NCBI GenBank assembly: GCA_038524795.1
Contig: JBCBIJ010000006.1
Coordinates: 1 to 64,000 of the forward strand
Source of the DNA: CALBPI01 sp038524795
Lineage (GTDB): Bacteria > Pseudomonadota > Gammaproteobacteria > Steroidobacterales > Woeseiaceae
Direction of reading: 5' to 3'
Length of the DNA stretch: 64,000 bases
Both the position numbers and the translations under genes were made by a program. Below are positions 26,542 to 34,577 of the stretch, one piece after another (the stretch's first letter is position 1; each line of letters opens with the position of its first letter). Below the pieces are notes generated by a model. It was not told where the DNA came from and did no database searches. It worked only from the letters and a program-made list of their open reading frames with translations.

Positions 26542-27936
26542 TTAGTGGTCGGGACGCAGCGGGTCCGCTTCAATTGCTTGCATGCGCGTCCGGAACGCTT
26601 GAGCCAAGCTTCGCACGCGTTCCGGATTCGCCGCTGAGATATCGCGAAGTTCGAGTGGGTCGGTGTTGAGGTCGTACAGTGCGACCGGTCGTTGTGCGTC
26701 GTCGAGCAACAACTTCCAACGATCCTGTCGGATCGCGAAGTCCGGGCCATCGGCCGCTTCAAGCGCCCAGACCAGTGTCCGACTCTCGAGAGCCTCACCA
26801 GAAAGCGCCGCGCTAACGTCGATGCCGTCGATATCCCGATCCTCTGGCACTTTAGCGCCGGCGATGGTCGCCAGCGTTGTGAACAGATCGGTGCCCACGA
26901 CGAGCGCGTCGGACCGGCTGCCTGCTTGCGTGAGACCCGGTACACGCGCGATGGCCGGCACACGAATCCCGCCCTCATAAACGCGGTGCTTTCGACCGCG
27001 TAGGCCGCCCGTGCTGCCATGCGCATTCACTTCCCACCAGGTCCGCCAGTCCTCGGTCACGGGGCCGTTGTCACTCGCAAAGACGATCACTGTGTCCTCG
27101 TAGACGTTGCGCTCGCGCATTGCGTCCAGTAGTCGCCCAATCTCGTGGTCCATGTAGGTGACGTTCGCGTAGTACTCGCCGGGACCTCTAGGATCGAGCA
27201 AGGCCATGGGCGGCGTCTCACCACCTGACGGGATGGGCACGATGTCGCCATCGGTGTAGTCCGCGTACTGTGCGTTGAACTCGGGCGGGTTCTCGAACGT
27301 TGTGTGTGGTTCGGCCATGCTGAACATCAGCAGGAAGGGCTGCTCGGGCTCGCGCGCATCTAGCCAACGCACCGCCTCGTCGACGTAGAGTGCGGCGATG
27401 TAGCCTTCCTGTTCGCCGACGGGCTTGCGACCGCGAAAGAGATTGACGGGGTTTCGACTGGTGGGAATCTGGTAGGCGTTGTGACCGTAGAAATGATCGA
27501 AGCCCTGGTCAGTGGGCTGCGGTTGCTCGTCGCTGCCAAGATCCGAATTCAGATGCCACTTGCCGACCAGCGCCGTGGCGTAGCCGACCTCACGAACTAA
27601 CTCCGCGAGCGTGACTTCCTCGTCGCGCAGAAAAATGCCGCTGCCGCCGGGAATCCAGCTTCGGATGCCGGTTCGGTAAGGATGGCGACCCGTCAGCAGC
27701 ACCGCGCGCGAGGGCGAGCAGAGCGGCGAGGGCGCGTAGTAGTTGGTGAGCGTCACGCCATCGGCGGCCAGCGCATCGAGGTGTGGTGTTTCGATCACGG
27801 GGTGGCCAAAACTCGCGAGGTCGCCGTAGCCGAGGTCATCGACGTAGATGATGAGGATGTTGGGTTGCCTGGGAGTCGCGTTGACCGCAGTGACGAGCAG
27901 CAGACTCAGCAGCGTGGCCAGACCAAAGCGGCGCAC
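26542..27936 (-). CDS. secreted type I sulfatase (arylsulfatase A-like)
   Basis: This sulfatase has 464 residues and a signal peptide (to about residue 20). The formylglycine motif is Cys73-Ser-Pro-Ser-Arg (PLCSPSRAVLLTGRHP). Metal ligands include Asp33/Asp34 in YVDDLGYGDL and FASDNGP further on. Cys73 must be converted by a sulfatase-modifying enzyme, which is not in the window. It releases sulfate from sulfated carbohydrates or phenols; the substrate is not decidable. It lies two bases after the MarR stop, so the two genes form one transcription unit. Confidence 0.93.
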   Translation of the reverse strand: MRRFGLATLLSLLLVTAVNATPRQPNILIIYVDDLGYGDLASFGHPVIETPHLDALAADGVTLTNYYAPSPLCSPSRAVLLTGRHPYRTGIRSWIPGGSGIFLRDEEVTLAELVREVGYATALVGKWHLNSDLGSDEQPQPTDQGFDHFYGHNAYQIPTSRNPVNLFRGRKPVGEQEGYIAALYVDEAVRWLDAREPEQPFLLMFSMAEPHTTFENPPEFNAQYADYTDGDIVPIPSGGETPPMALLDPRGPGEYYANVTYMDHEIGRLLDAMRERNVYEDTVIVFASDNGPVTEDWRTWWEVNAHGSTGGLRGRKHRVYEGGIRVPAIARVPGLTQAGSRSDALVVGTDLFTTLATIAGAKVPEDRDIDGIDVSAALSGEALESRTLVWALEAADGPDFAIRQDRWKLLLDDAQRPVALYDLNTDPLELRDISAANPERVRSLAQAFRTRMQAIEADPLRPDH

Positions 27937-27938
27937 GG

Positions 27939-28451
27939 TCAGGTCTCAGCTTGTGCGGCTGCGGTCAGCCGTTTGAGAAGGGCCGCGAGCTGCCGCCGGT
28001 CCGAAGCGCGCAGCGCCCCGAGCGACTGAGCCGCGATATCGAATCGAGCCGAAGCGGCTTTCTTCGCCAGCCGTTTACCGGCGGCGGTCAGCTTGGCGGA
28101 CTTAACACGCCGGTCTTCAGGCCGCGCGTGCCGCGTGATGATTCCAGCCGCGGTGAGACGATCAAGCGCGGCCGTCATGGCACCCGAGGTGAGTAGCACC
28201 GCACTGCCGAGCTGGCCCGGCGTAAGCTCGAAGGGCGCGCCACTGCGGCGTAGTGTCGCGAGGATATCGAAATCAGTGTAGGGCAGACCGAACGGTCTCA
28301 GCGCGGCGGCCGCCTGTTTCTCGTAAAGACGGCCCAGGCGCATGATGCGCCCGACGACAGCCATTGCAGACGTGTCGAAATCGGGGCACTCGCTGGCCCA
28401 TTGACGCATCAGCTCGTCCATGAGGTCTGGCGATTCAGTGGTGCTGTTCAT
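27939..28451 (-). CDS. MarR-family regulator (sulfatase operon)
   Basis: The product is 170 residues with the winged HTH of MarR proteins (about 48-125: LPYTDFDILATLRRSGAPFELTPGQLGSAVLLTSGAMTAALDRLTAAGII; the wing has RPEDRRVKSAKLTAAG). It is followed immediately by the sulfatase gene and is divergent from a lipoprotein hydrolase. Two palindromic operators lie in the shared promoter region, so it likely represses both directions (inference). Confidence 0.93.
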   Translation of the reverse strand: MNSTTESPDLMDELMRQWASECPDFDTSAMAVVGRIMRLGRLYEKQAAAALRPFGLPYTDFDILATLRRSGAPFELTPGQLGSAVLLTSGAMTAALDRLTAAGIITRHARPEDRRVKSAKLTAAGKRLAKKAASARFDIAAQSLGALRASDRRQLAALLKRLTAAAQAET

Positions 28452-28455
28452 GGAT

Positions 28456-28475
28456 TTATCTTGACATCAAGATAA
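28456..28475. promoter_or_regulatory. MarR operator 1 (perfect palindrome)
   Basis: TTATCTTGACATCAAGATAA is a perfect 20-base inverted repeat directly upstream of the MarR start at 28451. The TATCTTGA half-site is a common MarR-type operator form. Confidence 0.85.
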
Positions 28476-28486
28476 TCACTTGCCAA

Positions 28487-28504
28487 TATCTTTATATCAA
28501 GATA
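28487..28504. promoter_or_regulatory. MarR operator 2 (one mismatch)
   Basis: TATCTTTA-TA-TCAAGATA repeats the first operator with one mismatch. The two centres are 30 bases apart, about three helical turns, so two dimers would bind the same face of DNA. This copy lies just upstream of the divergent hydrolase start at 28519. Confidence 0.8.
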
Positions 28505-28518
28505 AATGGAGCAGAGCC

Positions 28519-30006
28519 ATGGCGGGTAGAGTCATCATCATTTGGACCTTCGGCGTTCTGCTGACTGCCTGCGCCACGCCGTCGGCCTTGCCCGTGGCAG
28601 CGCAGGCCAGGCCGATGACGCTGGAACCCCTGTCACGCGACTACCCCTCGGGCGCGGAGATCTCCTACGAGATGGGTACGATTGTGGTGCCAGAGCATCG
28701 TGAGAAGCCCGACAGCCGCGATATCTCGCTGCAGTTTCATCGTTTCAGCGGCAACCCGGATGCGCCGCCCATTTACATTCTGCGTGGCGGCCCGGGATTC
28801 CGGGGGCTGGAGTACGACCTCGAGCGCGACGGCTACTACGACTTCTACCTCGCGCCTTATCGGGAAGCAGCCGAGATCGTTGTGATTGAGCACCGCGGTT
28901 TCGGCGTCGGCAATGCACTGCCCTGCGCCGAGCAGCCTATCGCAGCACTTGCGGACGTCGACACCGCGGCCAAGCGCTGGGCGCGGTACCGCACGGCGGC
29001 TTTCGAATGTCGGGACGCTTACGCCGAAAAGGGCGTCGACTTGTCGGGATACACCGTTATGCAGATGGTTCACGACGTGATCGACGTGGCAGACGCGCTG
29101 GGCCACGACGAGTTTCAAATCATGGGCTCGAGCTTCGGTTCGCACTGGGGCATGGCAGTTGCCCGAAGCCATCCCGCTCGTGTGGTGCGCGTCACACTGT
29201 CGGCGCTTGAAGGGCCCGATCACACGTTTGATATGCCGCTTGAGAAAGAGGCATCACTGCGCCGGCTCGGGGCCAAGGCTGCGGCGGCGCCGGGACTGAC
29301 GGACGTGGCCGGGGAGCGCGACGTTGTCGATCAGTTTGCTGCGCTCGTCGCGCGCGCCAATCGTGAGCCCGTGGTGGTCGCATCAACGGACCCCTGGACC
29401 GACGCCCCGGTGACCATCGCGCTTAGCGGTGACGACCTTAAGGAAGTCACGCAGGGGTTTTCGCGCGGCACCACCTGGGGTTTCCTGTTCCCCCGTTGGG
29501 CGGACGACATGCGGATCATGCTGGGCGGTGACCTCTCAGGGGCAGCCCGGAGAATCCAGTACGTGTGGCGCCGGCCGACTGTCGACAACGCCGCATGGAT
29601 TTCTCTTGAGTGCGCTTCAGGTGCGAGCGTCGCCCGACGCGAGCTGCTCGCGGCGCAGACAGCGACCGCGCTCGTAGGCAATCATGAGCTGTTAGGCCCA
29701 AAGGTTTGCGCAGACTGGCCTGCGGACCTCGGTGCGTCGTACCGCGCTGATTTTTCGAGCGACGTACCTGCTCTGCTCATGCACGGTACCTTCGACACGT
29801 CGGCCCCGTACGCCAACGCTGCCGCCGTGAGGTCCTACTTCTCCAACCACCATTTTGTCGAGATCCGAGGCGGGTCACACGGCGCCAACATCGAAGCGAT
29901 TGAGCAACAGCCCGGGTTTCAGGCCGCACTCATTCGCTGGCTGCAGACGGGTTCGGTAGACGGCCTGCCTCGGGTCGTCGAGCTTGAGCCCGTCGATTGG
30001 TTGTAA
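28519..30006 (+). CDS. lipoprotein alpha/beta hydrolase (TAP-like / proline iminopeptidase-like)
   Basis: The product is 495 residues with a lipobox (GVLLTAC, Cys18). The alpha/beta hydrolase core shows the oxyanion loop HG-like LRGGPGF, nucleophile Ser205 in GSSFGS, Asp in HGTFDTSAP and His in RGGSHGAN; the C-terminal TAP-like region matches tripeptidyl aminopeptidase and iminopeptidase relatives. The start at ATG 28519 follows GGAGCAG; the open frame from 28480 would start inside an operator. It is controlled, by inference, by the divergent MarR protein. Confidence 0.88.
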   Translation: MAGRVIIIWTFGVLLTACATPSALPVAAQARPMTLEPLSRDYPSGAEISYEMGTIVVPEHREKPDSRDISLQFHRFSGNPDAPPIYILRGGPGFRGLEYDLERDGYYDFYLAPYREAAEIVVIEHRGFGVGNALPCAEQPIAALADVDTAAKRWARYRTAAFECRDAYAEKGVDLSGYTVMQMVHDVIDVADALGHDEFQIMGSSFGSHWGMAVARSHPARVVRVTLSALEGPDHTFDMPLEKEASLRRLGAKAAAAPGLTDVAGERDVVDQFAALVARANREPVVVASTDPWTDAPVTIALSGDDLKEVTQGFSRGTTWGFLFPRWADDMRIMLGGDLSGAARRIQYVWRRPTVDNAAWISLECASGASVARRELLAAQTATALVGNHELLGPKVCADWPADLGASYRADFSSDVPALLMHGTFDTSAPYANAAAVRSYFSNHHFVEIRGGSHGANIEAIEQQPGFQAALIRWLQTGSVDGLPRVVELEPVDWL

Positions 30007-30019
30007 TGCCGAGCCGCGA

Positions 30020-30526
30020 TCAAGACGCGATTTGCGGGTCGCCATAGCGCACGTCCAGCACCTCAACCTGTTGGGTTTGCGCGTTGATTGTGATGCCAAT
30101 GACGTCGTGCATGGCTTTTCCAAGTAGGCCCTTCGCCATGGGACTGTCCACACTGATCCAGCCCCGCTCGGGATCGATTTCGTCAGCGCCAACGATTCGG
30201 TAGGTCGCGGTCTGGTCGTCGACCCGCAGCGTGACCCAGGCCCCGAAGAACACCTTGTTCGAGTCTTCTCGGGTGGGCACGACCTGCAACACCGGTAGCC
30301 GCTTCTGGATGTAGCGAATACGTCGGTCCATGCCGCCGAGTTCCTTCTTGCGGTAGATGTACTCGGCATTCTCGGACCGGTCGCCCTCGGCGGCGGCTTC
30401 GGACAAGGCTTGCACGACCTCGCGGCGGCGCAGCCAGAGCGCTTTGAGTTCCTGCTCCAGCGCGGCGTAGCCTTCGGGCGTGATGTATGGTGCCGACGGC
30501 GGTTGTGGTGGGCGCCATCGGCCCAT
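30020..30526 (-). CDS. greB: transcription elongation factor GreB
   Basis: This RNA-polymerase secondary-channel factor of 168 residues (E. coli GreB has 158) stimulates cleavage of backtracked RNA. The N-terminal coiled coil carries the acidic tip GDRSENAEYIYRKKELGGMD, and the C-terminal FKBP-like domain has VFFGAWVTLRVDD...ISVDSPMAKGLLGK. The N-terminal extension (MGRWRPPQPPSAP) before YITPEGYAAL is typical of GreB rather than GreA. It converges on the hydrolase and is divergent from an MFS transporter. Confidence 0.94.
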   Translation of the reverse strand: MGRWRPPQPPSAPYITPEGYAALEQELKALWLRRREVVQALSEAAAEGDRSENAEYIYRKKELGGMDRRIRYIQKRLPVLQVVPTREDSNKVFFGAWVTLRVDDQTATYRIVGADEIDPERGWISVDSPMAKGLLGKAMHDVIGITINAQTQQVEVLDVRYGDPQIAS

Positions 30527-30611
30527 AGCGCGTTGTCCCTGTCGCGATGTCGGTCGTCAGTGTAGCGAAATGCTTGCGCGTGAGACCAATGTCGCGCATC
30601 GTCTGCCGACC

Positions 30612-31901
30612 ATGTCGGACCCCCGCTACGACCCCCCCGCAACCGATGCGCCTGAAACGCGCGGCCCGAATGCGGCGATCATTTTCCTCGTGATCTCGGC
30701 GTTTATCGGGTCGATGGGATTCGGTCTCGCCGCACCCGTGATGCCCGAGCTCGTGATGCAAATCACAGAGGCGAGCGTAGCCGAGGCGGCACGCTGGGGC
30801 GGTATCGCCGTGTTCAGCTACGCGGTCATGCAGTTCATCTTCTCGCCCATCGTGGGCGCGTTGTCAGACCGCTACGGGCGGCGACCCGTGCTCATCATTT
30901 CGCTGACGGCGTTCGCCATCGACATGTTGCTGCTGGCGCTCGTAACAACGCTTTGGGCGTTCCTTCTCGTGCGCGCCTTGGCCGGCGTTTTTGCCTCCAC
31001 GTTTTCGACCACTAGCGCCTACATCGCCGACGTCACCCCGCCCGGTAAGCGCGGCCAGCGTTTCGCCATGATCGGTGCGGCATTTGGCGCCGGTTTCATC
31101 TTCGGCCCTGCTATCGGCGGCCTACTGGGTGACATTGATGTGCGCCTGCCGTTCTTCGTAGGCGCAGCGCTTGCGGGCGCCAACGCACTGTTCGGCTACT
31201 TCCTCGTGCCCGAGTCGCTGCCCGTCGAGCGCCGTCGTGCATTCAGCTGGTCTCGTGCAAGTACGGTCGGCACACTCATGCAGCTCGTGCGCACCAAGGG
31301 CGTCGGGCCGCTGCTCCCGGTGTTCTTCTTCGCGACGCTGTCGTCCTGGGTGTACCCCACCGTTTGGGCCTACGTGGCCATCGAGAAGTTCGACTGGACG
31401 ACGAAGGCGGTCGGTTATTCCGTGGCGTACTACGGCGTCATCGCGTTTCTATCCTCGGCCATCGTCGTACAGGTATTCCTGCCCAAGCTCGGAATCCGGC
31501 GTGCGGTGTTCATTGCGCTCGTATTCGAGATTGTGGCGCTGGCGGGTATTGGCTTTGCGACCGAGAGCTGGATGGTTTATGCCATGGTGACGCTCGCGCT
31601 CGTCTCGACCATGCAGGATCCGGCCATCCGCCAGGAGCTTTCATCGCGCGTAGCCGAGGACGCGCAGGGCGAGCTGCAGGGCGGATTGTCCGCGCTCACC
31701 AGCATTGCGATGATTCTGGCGCCGCTGACTTACATGGGCCTGTTCACGTTCACGGCGGGTGAATCGGCGATCATCTACTTTCCGGGCGCTGCATTTCTGG
31801 CAGCGGCGTTTATGTCGTTGCTCACGCTCGTGCTCTACGCGTTTGCGGAGCGTCGGCTGCCGCCCATGGAAGAGACTTCAGTCACAGAATCGACGGGTTA
31901 G
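30612..31901 (+). CDS. MFS transporter of the TetA-like drug exporter group
   Basis: The product is 429 residues with 12 predicted transmembrane helices. It shows the loop 2-3 motif GALSDRYGRRPVL and an N-terminal helix IFLVISAFIGSMGFGLAAPVMPEL typical of TCR/Tet proton antiporters. Substrate is not decidable; tetracycline resistance should not be assumed from homology. ATG 30612 follows a short leader; the longer open frame from 30480 overlaps greB on the other strand. No regulator is adjacent. Confidence 0.9.
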   Translation: MSDPRYDPPATDAPETRGPNAAIIFLVISAFIGSMGFGLAAPVMPELVMQITEASVAEAARWGGIAVFSYAVMQFIFSPIVGALSDRYGRRPVLIISLTAFAIDMLLLALVTTLWAFLLVRALAGVFASTFSTTSAYIADVTPPGKRGQRFAMIGAAFGAGFIFGPAIGGLLGDIDVRLPFFVGAALAGANALFGYFLVPESLPVERRRAFSWSRASTVGTLMQLVRTKGVGPLLPVFFFATLSSWVYPTVWAYVAIEKFDWTTKAVGYSVAYYGVIAFLSSAIVVQVFLPKLGIRRAVFIALVFEIVALAGIGFATESWMVYAMVTLALVSTMQDPAIRQELSSRVAEDAQGELQGGLSALTSIAMILAPLTYMGLFTFTAGESAIIYFPGAAFLAAAFMSLLTLVLYAFAERRLPPMEETSVTESTG

Positions 31902-31990
31902 CCCCACCCCCCCGAAACAAAATGCCGCTTGTCCCGGTCCCGTTAGGTATCTGCGCCTTATTGGCGCCACCGTTTCTTGGAGCGACCGTC

Positions 31991-32407
31991 ATGTTCAAGA
32001 CCTTCCTTGCCGCCGCGGGCCTGGCGCTCTTGTTGCCCGGCGCGGCCGCTCATGCCGAGAAGGCGAAACCCCCGCAGCCCAAGCTTTACTCGGTGCTGTT
32101 CTATGCCGACTGGTGTCCGAGCTGCAAACTGCTCGACCCCAAGATCGAGCGCGCTCGGGTTAAGGCCGAGCTCGATCAGCAGCCGGTTTTGTTTGTTCGT
32201 TTCGACCTCACAGATGCGGACACCACAGCGCAATCGGAGCTGCTCGCGGAATCGCTGGGGCTCAGCGAATACCTGGAACGCAACGGCGGCAAAACGGGCT
32301 ACGCAGTGCTGGTGAACGCCGAGACCGGTGACCAGGTCAGCCGGTTCACACGCCAGATGTCGGAAGACGCTATCGGCATGGCCATCAAGGTCGCGCTGGC
32401 GCTCTAG
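31991..32407 (+). CDS. periplasmic thioredoxin-like protein
   Basis: The product is 138 residues with a signal peptide (about 1-22) and a thioredoxin fold with the redox motif Cys42-Pro-Ser-Cys45 (YADWCPSCK). The following helix and strand (LLDPKIERARVKAEL; VLFVRFDLTD) fit the family, but the usual cis-proline is not obvious. It probably works in disulphide exchange in the periplasm. A GGAG site lies 9 bases before ATG 31991. It follows the MFS gene by 89 bases and may be co-transcribed. Confidence 0.85.
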   Translation: MFKTFLAAAGLALLLPGAAAHAEKAKPPQPKLYSVLFYADWCPSCKLLDPKIERARVKAELDQQPVLFVRFDLTDADTTAQSELLAESLGLSEYLERNGGKTGYAVLVNAETGDQVSRFTRQMSEDAIGMAIKVALAL

Positions 32408-32433
32408 ACGCGTCCCCGACAAGGCGGGGCTCC

Positions 32434-32477
32434 ATTTGGTTGACATCTAAACTATATAGTTTATTCTTCAACCAAAT
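32434..32477. promoter_or_regulatory. nested 44-base palindrome over the MarR promoter
   Basis: A perfect 16-base palindrome TAAACTATATAGTTTA (32448-32463) is flanked by a second inverted pair with the same centre, ATTTGGTTGA (32434-32443) and TCAACCAAAT (32468-32477). A consensus -35 TTGACA lies at 32440-32445 and a candidate -10 TATTCT at 32462-32467, 16 bases apart. Binding of the MarR product made from 32492 would therefore block its own promoter (inference). Confidence 0.75.
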
Positions 32478-32491
32478 CCCGGGAGCCCCCC

Positions 32492-33013
32492 ATGCCCGAC
32501 ACACACCGCCGCACCCTCGAAGCCGAAAGCTGGCTGGCCGTCGTGCACGCCTACCTCGCGTGCCAGCGCCGCTACGCCCAGATGCTGGAGCACTTCGGCC
32601 TCACGATCCCCCAGTTTGACTTGCTGGCCGTGTTACGTCGTTTTCCCGATGGCGCCACGCCGCGGACCATTGCCGCAGAGATGCTCGTGACCAAAGGCAA
32701 CATCACAGGCCTCGTCACGCGGCTGGAGGCACAGGGCCTCATTCGTCGCCGGCCGCACGAGACCGACGGGCGCTCCTTTGTCTGCGAGTTCACGTCCGAG
32801 GGCGTGTCGCTGTTCCGCCAGGCAGGCGCTGCGGCGGGTCGTTTCGTAAGGGAGCAGCTCGCGCCGTTTTCCGACACCGATCTAGAGCGCACCCGCAACC
32901 AGATGCGCGACATGCGCGAACACCTGGAAGCGCTCGACCCCAATGCCATTGCCGTCCCCCCCACCCCCCGTAAGAGGCCAGGCCTGACATGCACGACACA
33001 GAACTCGACCTGA
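32492..33013 (+). CDS. MarR-family regulator
   Basis: The product is 173 residues with a winged HTH (about 30-110: LTIPQFDLLAVLRRFPDGATPRTIAAEMLVTKGNITGLVTRLEAQGLIRRRPHETDGRSFVCEFT). A GGGAG site precedes ATG 32492. The 3' end overlaps the next gene (from 32989) by 25 bases, so the alpha/beta hydrolase is translated in the same operon. A large palindrome covers its promoter. Confidence 0.93.
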   Translation: MPDTHRRTLEAESWLAVVHAYLACQRRYAQMLEHFGLTIPQFDLLAVLRRFPDGATPRTIAAEMLVTKGNITGLVTRLEAQGLIRRRPHETDGRSFVCEFTSEGVSLFRQAGAAAGRFVREQLAPFSDTDLERTRNQMRDMREHLEALDPNAIAVPPTPRKRPGLTCTTQNST

Positions 33014-33786
33014 CACCGCCGCCCCGCCGCAGAATCCTGCGCGAGGCCCGCATGTTCACCGACATGGCACGCATGACGTTGCCACTCGCTGACGCCTTCT
33101 TGAATCCCACGCGTGACAAAGCCGAGTCGCTCGTCATCGTGCTGCCGGGCTTCGGTGCCGGCGACGCCTCGACAGCACCGATGCGCAGCTGGCTCAACCG
33201 GCGCGGCTTCGATGCCGAAGGCTGGTCGCTGGGTCGCAACCTCGCGGGCCTGGATCTCAAAGGTGAGTTCTCGGACCTCGTCGCTGATTGGAACGTCGAT
33301 CCTTCGGAATCACACAACGGTGAGGTGTCGGTACCGCTGCTCGTCGACCGCGTCATTGATCGCGTCGCCTCGCGTGGCGAAGAAACAGGCCGACGCATCA
33401 GCCTCATCGGCTGGAGCCTGGGCGGCTACCTGGCTCGAGAGGCCGCGCGTGACCTGCCCGACGTCGTAGACCGAGTGATCACGATGGGCTCACCGATTGT
33501 CGGTGGCCCCAAATACACGGCCGCCGCAGACACCTTTCGCCGACGCGGCCAGGACCTCGACTGGATCGAGCGCGCGATTGCGGATCGCGAGGTCAGACCG
33601 ATTCGCCAACCCATCACGGCCATCGTGAGCCCGACAGATGCCGTCGTCGCCCGGGATGCGGCCATCGACCGCTACAGCGAGAATGTTGAGCACATTGAGG
33701 TCAGCGCGGCGCACCTGGGCCTGGCATTCAATCCGACGGTTTGGCGCCACGTCATCGCCGCGCTGCGGGCTGACGCCGACGCCTAA
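32989..33786 (+). CDS. alpha/beta hydrolase co-transcribed with MarR
   Basis: The product is 265 residues. It has the alpha/beta hydrolase fold with VIVLPGFGAGDASTAPM at the oxyanion strand, nucleophile Ser143 in GWSLGGYLAR, an acid in IVSPTDAVV and a late histidine in SAAHLGLAF. No signal peptide is seen, so it acts in the cytoplasm. Overlap with the MarR gene suggests that its substrate or product is the effector sensed by that regulator (inference). It converges with a DUF2490 gene, overlapping by four bases. Confidence 0.87.
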   Translation: MHDTELDLTPPPRRRILREARMFTDMARMTLPLADAFLNPTRDKAESLVIVLPGFGAGDASTAPMRSWLNRRGFDAEGWSLGRNLAGLDLKGEFSDLVADWNVDPSESHNGEVSVPLLVDRVIDRVASRGEETGRRISLIGWSLGGYLAREAARDLPDVVDRVITMGSPIVGGPKYTAAADTFRRRGQDLDWIERAIADREVRPIRQPITAIVSPTDAVVARDAAIDRYSENVEHIEVSAAHLGLAFNPTVWRHVIAALRADADA

Positions 33787-34463
33787 AACCGGTGGTTGAG
33801 GCGTAACGTCAGCAGGTGATTGCTGTCGTTGGCGCGCGGATCACGCACCTGGTACTGATTCAGGTATCCCGCCTCGAACCACCAACTCGACGCGAGCTGC
33901 CAGCCGATACCGAACAGAATGCGGTGTTGGCGCGGACCTGCGTCTCCGCTCCAGTCGGTGTCGCGAAGGTCGTAGAACGTCTCGGCTCCAACGAACAGCG
34001 TTTTGCCGCCGCTCAATGGCCGCTCGTAGCGCGCAAGAAGCCGCAGCCAGAGACCGTCGTCGTCGCTGATGCTCACGAGCCGCTGCTCGAGTCGCAAGCG
34101 GTAGCGGATGGTGCCCGCGCCCAACGGGCGCGGGCGCCAGCTGAGCTGTTGCCAGTATCGATTCTCGTGGGCGCGTTGTCCTGATGCGGATCGCGACTCA
34201 AAGCGCGCGAAGCCCAACCAGCCTGTTAGCTGATCGGTGAGGGCCAAACCCAGCGATGGCCGCAAGAGATATTGTGCGGTGCCGCTGCCTGGATCTCTGA
34301 GCCGGGCCTGGGTGTCGGCGGCGAAGCGCCAGCGTGTGTCATGACCCAGAGCACCGCTCGTCGATGCAATCAGCCAGCTGCCGATCTCATGGTCGACGGC
34401 GGCCGCCGGGCCGCTCACCCACAAGCTGGCGGCCGCGGCGCAGGCCGCGATCCGCAGACGCAC
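33783..34463 (-). CDS. DUF2490 outer-membrane beta-barrel protein
   Basis: The product is 226 residues with a signal peptide (MRLRIAACAAAASLWVSGPAAA) and alternating beta strands ending in TLRLNHRF, a C-terminal phenylalanine as in outer-membrane barrels. The pattern (GSWLIASTSGALG, RYRLRLEQRLV, GYLNQYQVRD) fits DUF2490. The function of that family is unknown. It starts with GTG 34463 and has no convincing ribosome site. Its stop overlaps the end of the convergent hydrolase gene. Confidence 0.8.
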   Translation of the reverse strand: MRLRIAACAAAASLWVSGPAAAVDHEIGSWLIASTSGALGHDTRWRFAADTQARLRDPGSGTAQYLLRPSLGLALTDQLTGWLGFARFESRSASGQRAHENRYWQQLSWRPRPLGAGTIRYRLRLEQRLVSISDDDGLWLRLLARYERPLSGGKTLFVGAETFYDLRDTDWSGDAGPRQHRILFGIGWQLASSWWFEAGYLNQYQVRDPRANDSNHLLTLRLNHRF

Positions 34464-34577
34464 GTGATTCAGGTGCGCTCCCAGCTCACACCGCCGTCAG
34501 TGCTACGGCAGTCGATGTCGTAGCTTGCTGTCGTCGTCGAGGAAGTGGAAGGCACGTGTAGCAGCCGTTTTGGGGGG

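Noticed and set aside
30612..31901. Calling the MFS gene a tetracycline resistance gene
   Set aside because: Only the broad TetA-like fold and loop motif are visible; many exporters of other compounds share them.
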